The position numbers and the translations under genes are program-made. This document shows, piece after piece, positions 7,786 to 15,490 of a DNA stretch of 64,000 nt. Location of the stretch: positions 4,650,001 through 4,714,000 of the forward strand of contig NZ_CP108488.1 in NCBI RefSeq assembly GCF_035987325.1. The letters are read 5' to 3'. Each line of letters begins with the position of its first letter. Within the stretch, counting starts at the first letter, position 1. Source of the stretch: Streptomyces sp. NBC_01244 (GTDB lineage: Bacteria > Actinomycetota > Actinomycetes > Streptomycetales > Streptomycetaceae). A model generated the notes under the pieces. It had not been told where the DNA came from, did not search any database, and worked only from the letters and a program-made list of their open reading frames with translations.

Positions 7786-8679
7786 ATGGACACGGCACAG
7801 GAGTTCGAGGCGCACCGACCACGGCTGTTCTCGCTGGCGTACCGGATGCTCGGCTCGGCGGCCGAGGCCGAGGACGCCGTGCAGGACGCGTACCTGCGCT
7901 GGCACGGCGTCGAGCCCGGCCAGGTGGCCGCGCCGGGCCCGTGGCTGGCCAAGGTGCTCACCAACCTGTGCCTGAACCGGCTGACCTCCGCCCGGGTACA
8001 GCGCGAGGAGTACTTCGGGCCCTGGATCCCCGAGCCGGTGGGGACCGGTGCCGGGGCGCTGGGGCCGATGGAGACGGCGGAGCAGCGGGACTCGGTGTCG
8101 TTCGCCGTGCTGACGATGATGGAGCGGCTGTCGCCGCCCGAGCGGGCCGCCGTGGTGCTGCGCGACGCCTTCGACTACAGCCACCGGGACATCGCCGGCG
8201 TACTCGACTGCTCGGAGGCGAACGCGCGCCAGCTCTACCGCCGGGCCCAGCAGCACCTGGCCGACGGCCGGACGCGGTTCACCACCTCGCGGGAGCAGGA
8301 CGACGAGCTGCTCGCCCGGTTCCTGGCCGCCGCGTCCGGGGGCGCGATGGCGCAGCTGGAGCAGCTGCTCTCCGACCAGGTCGTCGTCTGGTCGGACGGC
8401 GGCGGCAAGGCGAGTGCGTCGAGCCGGCCGGTGGCCGGGCGGGACAACGCGGCCCGCTTCCTCGTCGGTCTCTTCTCCCGGTGGGTCAACGGCGCGCAGA
8501 TCGGGTTCACCGAGACGAACGGCGTGCCGGCGGTGGTCAGCTGGGCGGACGGCGAGCTGAGCGCGTTCGGGGCGCTGGAGCTCGGCGAGGGCGGGATCAC
8601 CGGCGTCCGGCTCGTCCTGAACCCGGACAAACTCGCCTTCCTCGCGACTCAGCTCCGAGAGCTGTCACAGAACGGCTGA
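7786..8679 (+). CDS. ECF41-type RNA polymerase sigma factor
   Basis: A 297-residue sigma-70 family protein. Region 2 lies at residues about 8-75 (RLFSLAYRMLGSAAEAEDAVQDAYLRW) and region 4 at about 110-165 (LSPPERAAVVLRD and the DIAGVL helix-turn-helix). The remaining 120 residues form a SnoaL-like domain ending in NPDKLAFL. That fused domain and the NPDKL motif are hallmarks of ECF41 (SigJ-like) sigma factors, which lack a separate anti-sigma factor; the extension modulates activity. ATG 7786 is preferred over GTG 7777. The next gene is an NmrA-like oxidoreductase, a typical ECF41 partner and target. A TGTCACA element overlaps the 3' end. Confidence 0.88.
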   Translation: MDTAQEFEAHRPRLFSLAYRMLGSAAEAEDAVQDAYLRWHGVEPGQVAAPGPWLAKVLTNLCLNRLTSARVQREEYFGPWIPEPVGTGAGALGPMETAEQRDSVSFAVLTMMERLSPPERAAVVLRDAFDYSHRDIAGVLDCSEANARQLYRRAQQHLADGRTRFTTSREQDDELLARFLAAASGGAMAQLEQLLSDQVVVWSDGGGKASASSRPVAGRDNAARFLVGLFSRWVNGAQIGFTETNGVPAVVSWADGELSAFGALELGEGGITGVRLVLNPDKLAFLATQLRELSQNG

Positions 8680-8690
8680 CCCGTCGGTTC
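8663..8690 (+). promoter_or_regulatory. Possible ECF41-dependent promoter
   Basis: TGTCACA (8663-8669) matches the recalled ECF41 -35 element. CGTC (8682-8685) follows after only 12 bases, shorter than the usual 16 or so, while GGTT lies at the normal spacing. It is upstream of the NmrA-like gene, the expected target. A similar TGTCACA lies before the DoxX-like gene at 19028. Confidence 0.35.
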
Positions 8691-8750
8691 TTCATCGGTG
8701 ACGGCAACACCAACGCCCACGGCGACTGTGGCTTCGGAAGGCTGGGACTG

Positions 8751-9527
8751 ATGAAGAACGACACGATCATGGTGACCGGAGCGACGGGCATGCTCGGCCG
8801 CGAGGTACTGGAGCGGGTCCGCCGCACCGGCCGCCCGGTCCGCGCGCTCACGCGCAGGACCGCGCTGCCGGACGACGCCGGGGTGGACTGGTACACCGGC
8901 GACCTGACCACCGGCGCCGGACTCGACGAGGCGCTCGCGGACGTCCGTACGGTCATCCACTGCGCGAGCGACATCCGGCATTTCAAGAACGACGTCCCGG
9001 GCTTGCGGCACCTGCTGGAAGCCGGGAAGCGGGCCGGCGTCGAGCACGTCGTCAACATCTCGATCGTCGGCGTCGACCGGATCCCGTACCCCTACTTCCG
9101 GGTCAAGCTGGAGTGCGAGCGGCTGCTCGCCTCCTCGGACCCCGGCTGGACCAACCTGCGGGCCACCCAGTTCCCCGCACTGCTCGACCTCGCCCTCGGG
9201 GCCCTGTCCAAGCTCCCGGTGGTCCTCGTACCCTCCGGCACCGACTGCCAGCCGGCCGACGCGGGCGAGGTCGCGGACCGGTTGGTCGAGCTGGCCCTCG
9301 GCGACCCGGCCGGCCGGGTGCCCGACTTCGCCGGCCCGACCGTGTACCCGGCCGCAGCTCTCGCCAGGGACTGGCTGCGCGCCGTGGGCAAGCGCCGCGC
9401 CGTCCTTCCCGTCCGCGTCCCCGGCAAGATCGGGGCCGCCTGGCGCGCCGGCCACCTGACCACCCCGGGCCACGCGCTCGGCCGGCGCACCTGGGAGGAG
9501 TACCTCGCCGAGCGGGTCGCCCGCTGA
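8751..9527 (+). CDS. NmrA/SDR-like NAD(P)-binding oxidoreductase
   Basis: A 258-residue atypical short-chain dehydrogenase. It starts MVTGATGMLGREV with the GxxGxxG dinucleotide-binding motif and continues with DVRTVIHCASDIRHF, then a YFRVKLECERLL segment in which Y and K sit as in the active site of extended SDR/NmrA proteins. The C-terminal part is a small substrate-binding region. It may reduce a quinone or similar small molecule, or sense NADPH. It lies 71 bases downstream of the ECF41 sigma gene, a linkage known for that sigma group, so it is probably under its control. Confidence 0.75.
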   Translation: MKNDTIMVTGATGMLGREVLERVRRTGRPVRALTRRTALPDDAGVDWYTGDLTTGAGLDEALADVRTVIHCASDIRHFKNDVPGLRHLLEAGKRAGVEHVVNISIVGVDRIPYPYFRVKLECERLLASSDPGWTNLRATQFPALLDLALGALSKLPVVLVPSGTDCQPADAGEVADRLVELALGDPAGRVPDFAGPTVYPAAALARDWLRAVGKRRAVLPVRVPGKIGAAWRAGHLTTPGHALGRRTWEEYLAERVAR

Positions 9528-9662
9528 CCCCGCGTCCCGGCCGGTCGCACCCGGCGGAGGGAACGGGCGGAGGAAGTCGGCGGAGGGAGCCGGCGGACCG
9601 GCTGGACGTGCGGGCGGACATACCCGCACATACCGTTTCCCGAGACGGCCGAGGAGGTGCGG

Positions 9663-11363
9663 ATGGACTGGCTCCGGGACGAGATCTTCCAGCCCTACCC
9701 CGAGCTGCTCATCTTCCTGACCATCGCCGTCGGCTTCCTGCTCGGCCGCATCCGGTACAAGTCCATCGCGCTGGGCGCCGTCACCGGATGCCTCGTCGCC
9801 GGCCTGGTCATCGGCTCCCAGGCCAAGGTCGAGATCGACGGTCCGATCAAGTCCGTCTTCTTCCTGATGTTCCTCTTCGCCCTCGGCTACGACGTCGGCC
9901 CGCAGTTCTTCCGCGCCCTGCGCAAGGACGGCCTCCCCCAGGTCGTCCTGGCCCTCATCGTCTGCGTCACCGGACTCGCCACCGCCTGGGCCTTCGCCGC
10001 CCTCGCCGGTTACGGGCCCGGCCTGTCCGCCGGCCTGCTCGGCGGCGGCCTCACCCAGTCCGCCGTCATCGGCGTCGGCTCCGACGCCATCTCCCACCTG
10101 CCCGGCGTCGACGCGGCCGAGGCCCGGGACCAGTCCCATCTGATCGCCGTCGCCTACGCGGTCACGTACCCCCTCGGTACGGTGCTGCCCGCGCTGCTCC
10201 TCGCCGGAATCCTGCCCCGCCTGCTGCGCCGGGACCTCGCGGAGGAGAGCGCCGTGCTCGCCGCCGACCTGGAGGCCGCCGAGGACGACCCCGATGCCGG
10301 GGAGGGCTACTACAAGCACGTGCTGCGCGCCTACGCCGTCGACGTGGCGGCCTTCGCCGGGCGCACGATCGGGGACTTCGAGGCGGAGCAGAAGGCCGCC
10401 GGGCGGCGGCTCTACATCACCCGGCTGCGCCGCGCCGGGGAGATCCTGGAGCACTCCGCGGACACCCGCGTCGAGATCGGGGACGTCCTGGCCGTCAGCG
10501 CGGTCCGCGGCGACCTCGTCGCGTACGACGCGCGCACGCACATCGGGATGGAGACGGACGACTTCGAACTGCTCGCCTACCGCACCGAGTCCCTGCACGT
10601 GGTCATCACCGACCGGAACCTGAGCGGCCGCACCATCCGCACCCTGCGCCACGAGGAGTTCATGCCGGGCGTCTTCGTCGACGGGCACTGGCGGGCCGGC
10701 GCCGACCTGCGGGTCCGCCTCGACAGCACCGTGGAGCGGGGCGACACCCTGGTCCTCACGGGGCCGCGCAGCCGGGTGGAGGCGGCCGCGGCGGAGCTGG
10801 GCAAGCCGGTGCCGACCAGCTTCGCGACGGACATGGTGTGGATCGCGCTCGGGCTCTTCCTCGGCGGCTGCCTCGGCATCCCGGCGCTGCACGCGGCCGG
10901 CGCGCCGCTGTCGCTGTCCACCTCCACCGGGGCGCTGCTGATGGGGCTGGTCTTCGGCTGGATCCGGAGCAAGTACCCCACGTACGGGAACCTGCCGTCG
11001 GCCGCGCAGTGGCTGATGGGCACGCTCGGCCTGTGCGTGTTCGTCACGGTCGTCGGACTCAACGCGGGCCCGAGCTTCGTGCCGGGCCTGCGCGAAGCCG
11101 GCTGGCCGCTGTTGCTGTGGGGCGCCGCCGTGACGAGCGTGCCGCTGCTGGCCGGATTCGCCTACGGGCACTTCGTGCAGCGGCTCCCCCTCCCGATCCT
11201 GCTCGGCGCCCTGGCCGGAGCCCAGACCACGACGGCCGCCCTCGGCGCCCTGACGGAACGCGCCCGCAGCCAGATCCCGGCCCTGGGGACGACGGTCCCG
11301 TACGCCCTGGGCAACGTCCTGCTGACGATGTGGGGGTCGGTGATCGTGCTGCTGCGGCGGTGA
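9663..11363 (+). CDS. AspT/AAE-family membrane antiporter with two TrkA-C domains
   Basis: A 566-residue protein with the inverted-repeat layout of the aspartate:alanine exchanger family. About five membrane segments are followed by a cytoplasmic middle part (residues about 200-380) with two RCK_C/TrkA-C-like regions, then about five more segments. Duplicated family motifs are visible: LGYDVGPQFF and GLTQSAVIGVG in the first half, and GLNAGPSFVPG and GALAGAQTTTAAL in the second. Known members exchange amino or dicarboxylic acids. No aspartate decarboxylase lies nearby, so the substrate is open. GAGGAGG lies 6 bases before the ATG at 9663. Confidence 0.85.
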   Translation: MDWLRDEIFQPYPELLIFLTIAVGFLLGRIRYKSIALGAVTGCLVAGLVIGSQAKVEIDGPIKSVFFLMFLFALGYDVGPQFFRALRKDGLPQVVLALIVCVTGLATAWAFAALAGYGPGLSAGLLGGGLTQSAVIGVGSDAISHLPGVDAAEARDQSHLIAVAYAVTYPLGTVLPALLLAGILPRLLRRDLAEESAVLAADLEAAEDDPDAGEGYYKHVLRAYAVDVAAFAGRTIGDFEAEQKAAGRRLYITRLRRAGEILEHSADTRVEIGDVLAVSAVRGDLVAYDARTHIGMETDDFELLAYRTESLHVVITDRNLSGRTIRTLRHEEFMPGVFVDGHWRAGADLRVRLDSTVERGDTLVLTGPRSRVEAAAAELGKPVPTSFATDMVWIALGLFLGGCLGIPALHAAGAPLSLSTSTGALLMGLVFGWIRSKYPTYGNLPSAAQWLMGTLGLCVFVTVVGLNAGPSFVPGLREAGWPLLLWGAAVTSVPLLAGFAYGHFVQRLPLPILLGALAGAQTTTAALGALTERARSQIPALGTTVPYALGNVLLTMWGSVIVLLRR

Positions 11364-11376
11364 GGAACCACCGGCG

Positions 11377-11634
11377 GTGAGCGCTGCCCAATTCCTCATC
11401 GACACGAGCGCGTTGGCCCGACTCATGCGGGGCGACGCGGAACAGTACGGCTGGGACCAGGCGGCGGCCGGTCTCTTCGCCACCTGCCCGATCACCGAGC
11501 TGGATTTCTTCCACAGCGCACGGTCCGCCGAGGACCGGGTCCGTGGGATCGAGGACATGCGCCTGTTGTTCGGCTGGGTGCCGATCGACGACCGCGCCTA
11601 CCTCCAGTGGTACGGCCGGGCGGCTGAGAGGTAG
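11377..11634 (+). pseudogene. PIN-domain (VapC-like) toxin with internal deletion
   Basis: Eighty-five residues beginning with FLIDTSALARL, which holds the first catalytic Asp of PIN ribonucleases, and continuing with the TCPITELDFF and RGIEDMRLLFGWVPIDDRAY segments of Streptomyces VapC proteins. The sequence then jumps directly to LQWYG, which resembles the usual C-terminal end. About 45 residues, including the later acidic residues, are therefore absent. No antitoxin gene lies upstream: only 13 bases separate it from the antiporter stop. It is read as a decayed, catalytically dead toxin remnant. The comparison rests on recalled homologues. Confidence 0.6.
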
Positions 11635-11671
11635 GGACGGCGGACCGCCTCGACGGATCGGGAACCGGCGG

Positions 11672-12535
11672 CTAGCCGTGGGGGATCAGGGCCACCGGGC
11701 TGTGGGCGTGGTGGGCCACCGCGTGGTCCGTGGGGCCCATGCCGTGGAGGGGGCGGTGGTGGCGGCGGCCGACGACCAGGAGGTCGGCCTCGGCCGACTC
11801 GTCGAGCAAGAGCTGCGCCGGGTCGCCGGGGCGGGTCACGCACTCGGCCGCCACCAGCGGGTGGCGCGCGCCGGCCGCGGACACCGCCGCTTCGAGCGGC
11901 TCCGGGCCTGCCGGGCCCGCTTGCACCGCGTGCACCGCGCGCAGCGGGAGCGCGTGGCGCGCCGCCCAGGCGTACGCGAAGTCGAGCACCGCGGCGTAGT
12001 CGCCCGCCGGGTCCACCCCCACGACGACCCCGTGTCCGTGCGGCGCACGCTCGGCGGGCTCCCGTACCAGGACCACGGGGACCTCGGCGCGCCCCGCGAC
12101 GTGCAGCGCCGTGGAGCCGAGGCGGGGGACCACGTGGCGGTCCTCGCCGCTCGCACCGAGCACGATCAGCCCGGCGCCCGACCGGGCCGCCGCCCGCGGG
12201 ATCTCGTTGCCGGGTCCGCCCTCGGCGGTGGCCGCCTCGACGGTCAGGCCCTGGTGGGTGGTGCGGAGTTCCTCGACGAGCGCCGACAGCGCGGTCCTCG
12301 CCACGCGCTCGCTCTCGCCGAGCACGGGCTGGAACTCCACGGAGATCGGCTGGATGGTGGGCCAGGCCTGGCCCACGTGGAGCAGCCGGAGCGGCGCCCC
12401 GGCCGCCAGGGCCTCACGTGCGGCCCACCGGGCCGCGGCGACGCTCCGGGCGGACCCGTCGAACCCCACGAGGACGGGGAGGGCGGGGAGGACAGGAGCC
12501 GCGGGCGGGACAGGCTGGTCGGACGGGACGGACAT
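11672..12535 (-). CDS. Tandem universal stress protein
   Basis: A 287-residue protein with two UspA domains. The first (residues about 20-150) opens with PVLVGFDGSARS and ends with the nucleotide-binding pattern GLIVLGASGEDRHVVPRLGS. The second (about 160-285) starts VVVGVDPAGDY and ends LLVVGRRHH with HAVAHHAHSPVALIPHG. The second loop departs from the G-2x-G-9x-G-S/T ATP-binding consensus, so it may not bind ATP. ATG 12535 is preferred over 12568 because AAGGGTG precedes it. Such proteins usually respond to hypoxia or stasis; no regulator is adjacent. A second, unrelated copy lies at 26229. Confidence 0.85.
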   Translation of the reverse strand: MSVPSDQPVPPAAPVLPALPVLVGFDGSARSVAAARWAAREALAAGAPLRLLHVGQAWPTIQPISVEFQPVLGESERVARTALSALVEELRTTHQGLTVEAATAEGGPGNEIPRAAARSGAGLIVLGASGEDRHVVPRLGSTALHVAGRAEVPVVLVREPAERAPHGHGVVVGVDPAGDYAAVLDFAYAWAARHALPLRAVHAVQAGPAGPEPLEAAVSAAGARHPLVAAECVTRPGDPAQLLLDESAEADLLVVGRRHHRPLHGMGPTDHAVAHHAHSPVALIPHG

Positions 12536-12644
12536 CGGCGGCACCCTTCGTTCACATGCCGCGGCCAATTCCTGGTCGCTCCTACGACGCTACGCCAACC
12601 GCCGCATTTACCCCTCTTCGCGGCTTTTGGCAGGCGGGAGTTTG

Positions 12645-12786
12645 ATGGCAGGTCCTCGGGCCTGTCGGGCCCGTTACCGCCTCGTCTCCGTGGTGACCCG
12701 GGAGTCGGTCGAGGAGCTCGGCATCGCGGTCGGGGTCAGCGTGACGGCCCGGGTGAAGTCCACGGACGTCCCTATCGACCTGGCTT
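12645..12786 (+). pseudogene. Remnant of a molybdate-binding (TOBE/Mop) protein
   Basis: The frame from 12645 encodes RLVSVVTRESVEELG followed by VSVTARVKSTDVPIDL, the C-terminal half of an actinobacterial molbindin (TOBE domain). The expected N-terminal helix-turn-helix part and first half of the domain are missing. There is no stop at the normal end, and the frame runs on into the antisense of the PucR gene. I read it as a gene fragment. It is adjacent to the locus for a molybdenum enzyme, xanthine dehydrogenase. Confidence 0.6.
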
Positions 12787-12821
12787 TTTGGCCCCGGCCC
12801 GCGAAGGGCGGCGCGGGGTGG

Positions 12822-14309
12822 CTAGCAGCGCAGCGCCGCGTACAGGTCCAGCTTGTGGTCGAGGCGCGAGAGGTCGCGGCCGGTCAGGGCCTCCACCCGC
12901 TCGATCCGGTAGTGGACCGTGTTCACGTGCAGGTGCAGTGCCTCCGCCGTGCGCGTCCACGAGCAGTTGTTCGCGAGGAACACCTCCAGCGTCTCCCGCA
13001 GCATGCCGTCCCCGAGCGAGCCCAGCGTCCGCGTCCCGAACACCCCGCGCACTTCCGGCGGGACCCCCGAGAGCAGTTTGGTCAGGGTGTCCAGCTGCTC
13101 CACACCGCGGACCGCGACCACCGCGTCGGCCGCCCTCAGCGCGAAGCGCGCCTGGCACAGTGACGCGCGTAGCCCGTCGGCCGAAGCGGTCCGCGCGCCC
13201 ACCCCGAGCCGCAGATCGGCCCCCGGGTCGGCGCACGCCTGGAGCAGCGGCCACACGGCGCGCAGCCGGTCGGTGAGATCGGCGGTGGCGCCGGTGCCGG
13301 TGGAGTCGGCCCCGTCCGGGCCCTCGTACAGCACCGCCCCGCCCGGCCCCACCGCCCACCGGAGCCCCTCCAGCTGCTCCTCCAGGTGCCCCAGCGCCTC
13401 CGCCAGCGCGTCCCCGTCGGTCGCCGCCAGCACCCGGTACGGGCCCCCCGCGGGCAGCCCGGCCGCCTGGAGCGCGGCGCCGAGGAGGTCCGGTTCGGCC
13501 TCGGCCGACACCAGGGCGAGCAGGTCCCGTCCGGCGTCCCGTCGCGCGGCCACCCGGCGGGCCAGGCCGTCGCGGTACTGCGCGAACACCTCGGCGATCT
13601 CGTGGAGCACCCGCGGCGGCGCCGCGTCCGCGTCCGGGACGTGCAGCAGCCAGGCGTCGTACGGGGAGCCCTCGGCCTCGACGCCCAGCGAGACCCCGCC
13701 CTTCGCGGCGGAGGCGGCCCGCTGCGCCGGGATCGCGGGCGCGGACGGGGTACGGGCCACCGTGCGGCCGCTGGCGGTCAGCAGGTAGCAGGGCAGCCGG
13801 CCCAGGTGCGCGCACGCCCGGTCCAGCAGCTCCGCCGGCCCGGCCCCGCCCTCCAGGAGCCGGCTGAGCTCGCTGCGCACGTTCTCGGGGAGCGCGAAGT
13901 GCCGGGTGGGGCGTCGGCTGAGGTCCCCCCACTGGCGCAGGTACACCGCCTCGGTGACGGCCCGGAAGCTGGTCTGCGCGGGCACCGCCACCAGCGGCAT
14001 CCGGTGGGCCCGGCAGGCGGCGACGAGCTCCTCGGGCACCCCTCCGTGGGTCTCCTCGCCCGCCAGCAGCGCCCGCGCTCCGGCGTCGGCGAGTGCGGCG
14101 ACGAACCGGTCGGTCCTGGCGGCGGCCGACGCCCCCGGACGCCACCACACGAGGCCGCTGAGCACGAGCTCTCCGGGGCCCAGGAACCGGCCCGGGTCCT
14201 CCAGGTCGGTGGCGGTCACCCCGCTGACCTCCTGGCCGAGAAGGGACTGCTCGCCCCAGAGCAGGGTGAGGCCGAGGTTGTCGGACTGGAGCAGGTCGAG
14301 GACGTGCAT
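12822..14309 (-). CDS. PucR-family transcriptional regulator
   Basis: A 495-residue regulator. The N-terminal 130 residues (MHVLDLLQSDNLGLTLLWG onward) form the purine-catabolism regulator PucR N-terminal domain. The C-terminal 60 residues hold the PucR helix-turn-helix (LRETLEVFLANNCSWTRTAEALHLHVNTVHYRI, split here between two helices). PucR proteins control purine degradation. The gene is divergent from the xanthine dehydrogenase genes, its likely targets, across a 350-bp region with an inverted repeat and tandem repeats. The ATG at 14309 is preceded by AAGGAG at good spacing. The longer open frame upstream is low-complexity and rejected. Confidence 0.88.
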   Translation of the reverse strand: MHVLDLLQSDNLGLTLLWGEQSLLGQEVSGVTATDLEDPGRFLGPGELVLSGLVWWRPGASAAARTDRFVAALADAGARALLAGEETHGGVPEELVAACRAHRMPLVAVPAQTSFRAVTEAVYLRQWGDLSRRPTRHFALPENVRSELSRLLEGGAGPAELLDRACAHLGRLPCYLLTASGRTVARTPSAPAIPAQRAASAAKGGVSLGVEAEGSPYDAWLLHVPDADAAPPRVLHEIAEVFAQYRDGLARRVAARRDAGRDLLALVSAEAEPDLLGAALQAAGLPAGGPYRVLAATDGDALAEALGHLEEQLEGLRWAVGPGGAVLYEGPDGADSTGTGATADLTDRLRAVWPLLQACADPGADLRLGVGARTASADGLRASLCQARFALRAADAVVAVRGVEQLDTLTKLLSGVPPEVRGVFGTRTLGSLGDGMLRETLEVFLANNCSWTRTAEALHLHVNTVHYRIERVEALTGRDLSRLDHKLDLYAALRC

Positions 14310-14360
14310 GGCGGGGACTCCTTGCGGCGGGTGGCAGCCCACAATCGCGAGGCGAATATG

Positions 14361-14393
14361 AGGATTGCCATGGTAAATGCAAGGACAATCCTT
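14361..14393. promoter_or_regulatory. Inverted repeats in the pucR-xdh divergent region
   Basis: AGGATTG (14361-14367) and CAATCCT (14386-14392) are inverted, and the right arm is part of a smaller palindrome, AAGGACAATCCTT (14381-14393). They lie 52-84 bp upstream of the pucR start, in the AT-richest part of the divergent region. A PucR operator or the core pucR promoter is inferred. Confidence 0.45.
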
Positions 14394-14570
14394 CGGACAG
14401 CCTCTTGGATGATTCACCAGGCAGGCCCCGTCGGCCCTGTCGTTTTTCCGTGGCGGGGACCAGTCGTCCCCGCCCCCGGCGCGTTGTTTCACTGACGGGA
14501 CGACGGAAAACGGCGAAAAACGACGGCTGGACGACGAACCGACGCCGAGACCACGGCCAGGCGACGGCAA

Positions 14571-14647
14571 GACGGCGGCACGACGGCGGCACGACAGCAG
14601 CACGACAGCAGCACGACAGCAGCACGACGGCGGCATGACGGCGACGG
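14571..14647 (+). repeat. 11-bp tandem repeat upstream of xdh genes
   Basis: Six full copies and one partial copy of an 11-bp unit, GACRGCRGCAC, start at 14571, 14582, 14593, 14604, 14615, 14626 and 14637. Copies alternate between GACGGCGGCA and GACAGCAGCA versions. The array ends 16 bp before the first xdh ATG, so it would lie in the mRNA leader or promoter. Unit length is close to one helical turn. Confidence 0.85.
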
Positions 14648-14662
14648 AAAGGATGGCGGGAA

Positions 14663-15490
14663 ATGGACCTCAACACGGTGCTCGACGTACGCGACGCACG
14701 CCGCCGCGAACCCTGGCGTCCGGGTGACGCCTGGCTCGGCGGCGGCACGTACCTCTTCTCCGAGCCCCAGCCCCGCATCCGCCGTCTCGTCGACCTCTCC
14801 CGGATGGGCTGGCCACCCCTGTCCCGGCAGCCCGACGGCTCCCTCGACATCGCCGCCACCTGCACCATCACCGAGCTGTCCCGCTTCGCCCGGACCCTGC
14901 CCACCACGGCCGCGCCGCTCTTCGAACAGTGCTGCCGGGCCTTCCTCGCCAGCTTCAAGATCTGGAACATGGCGACCGTCGGCGGCAACCTCTGCAACGG
15001 CCTCCCCGCCGGCCCGATGATCTCCCTCACCGCCGCCCTCGACGGCACCGTGCTCCTCCAGGGCCAGGACGGCGCCACCCGCCGCCTGCCCGTCACCGAC
15101 TTCATCCGCGGAGCCGGCGACAAGGACCTGCGCGACGGCGAGCTGCTGCGCTCGGTGCGGCTGCCCGCCCGCGCCCTGGACTCCCGTACGGCCTTCCGGC
15201 AGGCCTCCCTCTACGGCCTCGGCCGCTCCGGCGCCCTCGTCATCGGCGCCCACGACCCCCAGGACGGCTCCCTCGCCGTCACGGTCTCGGCCGCCACCAC
15301 CCGGCCCTTCCGCTTCTGGTTCGCGCTGCCGCCCACGGCGGCCGAGCTGCGCCGGGCGATCGACGACGCCGTCCGGCCCGACGAGTGGTACGACGACATC
15401 CACGGACTGCCCGCCTGGCGGCGGCACATGGCGCTGCTCCTCGCCGAGGAGATCCGCCGCGAGCTCGACCCCGAGGAGGTTTCCCGATGA
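14663..15490 (+). CDS. Xanthine dehydrogenase family FAD-binding subunit
   Basis: A 275-residue protein of the CoxM/XdhB type. The FAD pyrophosphate loop LGGGTYLF lies near residues 27-34, and the second flavin motif MATVGGNLCNG near 104-114. The C-terminal third is the CO-dehydrogenase-flavoprotein C-terminal fold. It passes electrons from the Fe-S clusters to NAD or another acceptor in xanthine or hypoxanthine oxidation. It overlaps the next gene by four bases (ATGA). AAGGA lies upstream at usable spacing. The divergent PucR gene suggests purine-responsive control. Confidence 0.85.
   Translation: MDLNTVLDVRDARRREPWRPGDAWLGGGTYLFSEPQPRIRRLVDLSRMGWPPLSRQPDGSLDIAATCTITELSRFARTLPTTAAPLFEQCCRAFLASFKIWNMATVGGNLCNGLPAGPMISLTAALDGTVLLQGQDGATRRLPVTDFIRGAGDKDLRDGELLRSVRLPARALDSRTAFRQASLYGLGRSGALVIGAHDPQDGSLAVTVSAATTRPFRFWFALPPTAAELRRAIDDAVRPDEWYDDIHGLPAWRRHMALLLAEEIRRELDPEEVSR

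Noticed and set aside
8649..11558. A long minus-strand open frame (969 codons) opposite the NmrA and antiporter genes
   Set aside because: It is the antisense shadow of well-supported plus-strand genes; high GC gives long empty frames, and its translation is low-complexity with no domain.
11364..11634. A functional toxin-antitoxin pair
   Set aside because: No antitoxin frame lies before the PIN gene, and the PIN protein lacks part of its active site.
14571..14647. Tandem repeat considered as a CRISPR array
   Set aside because: The units are contiguous with no spacers, and no cas genes are present. The same reason rejects 41881-41985.
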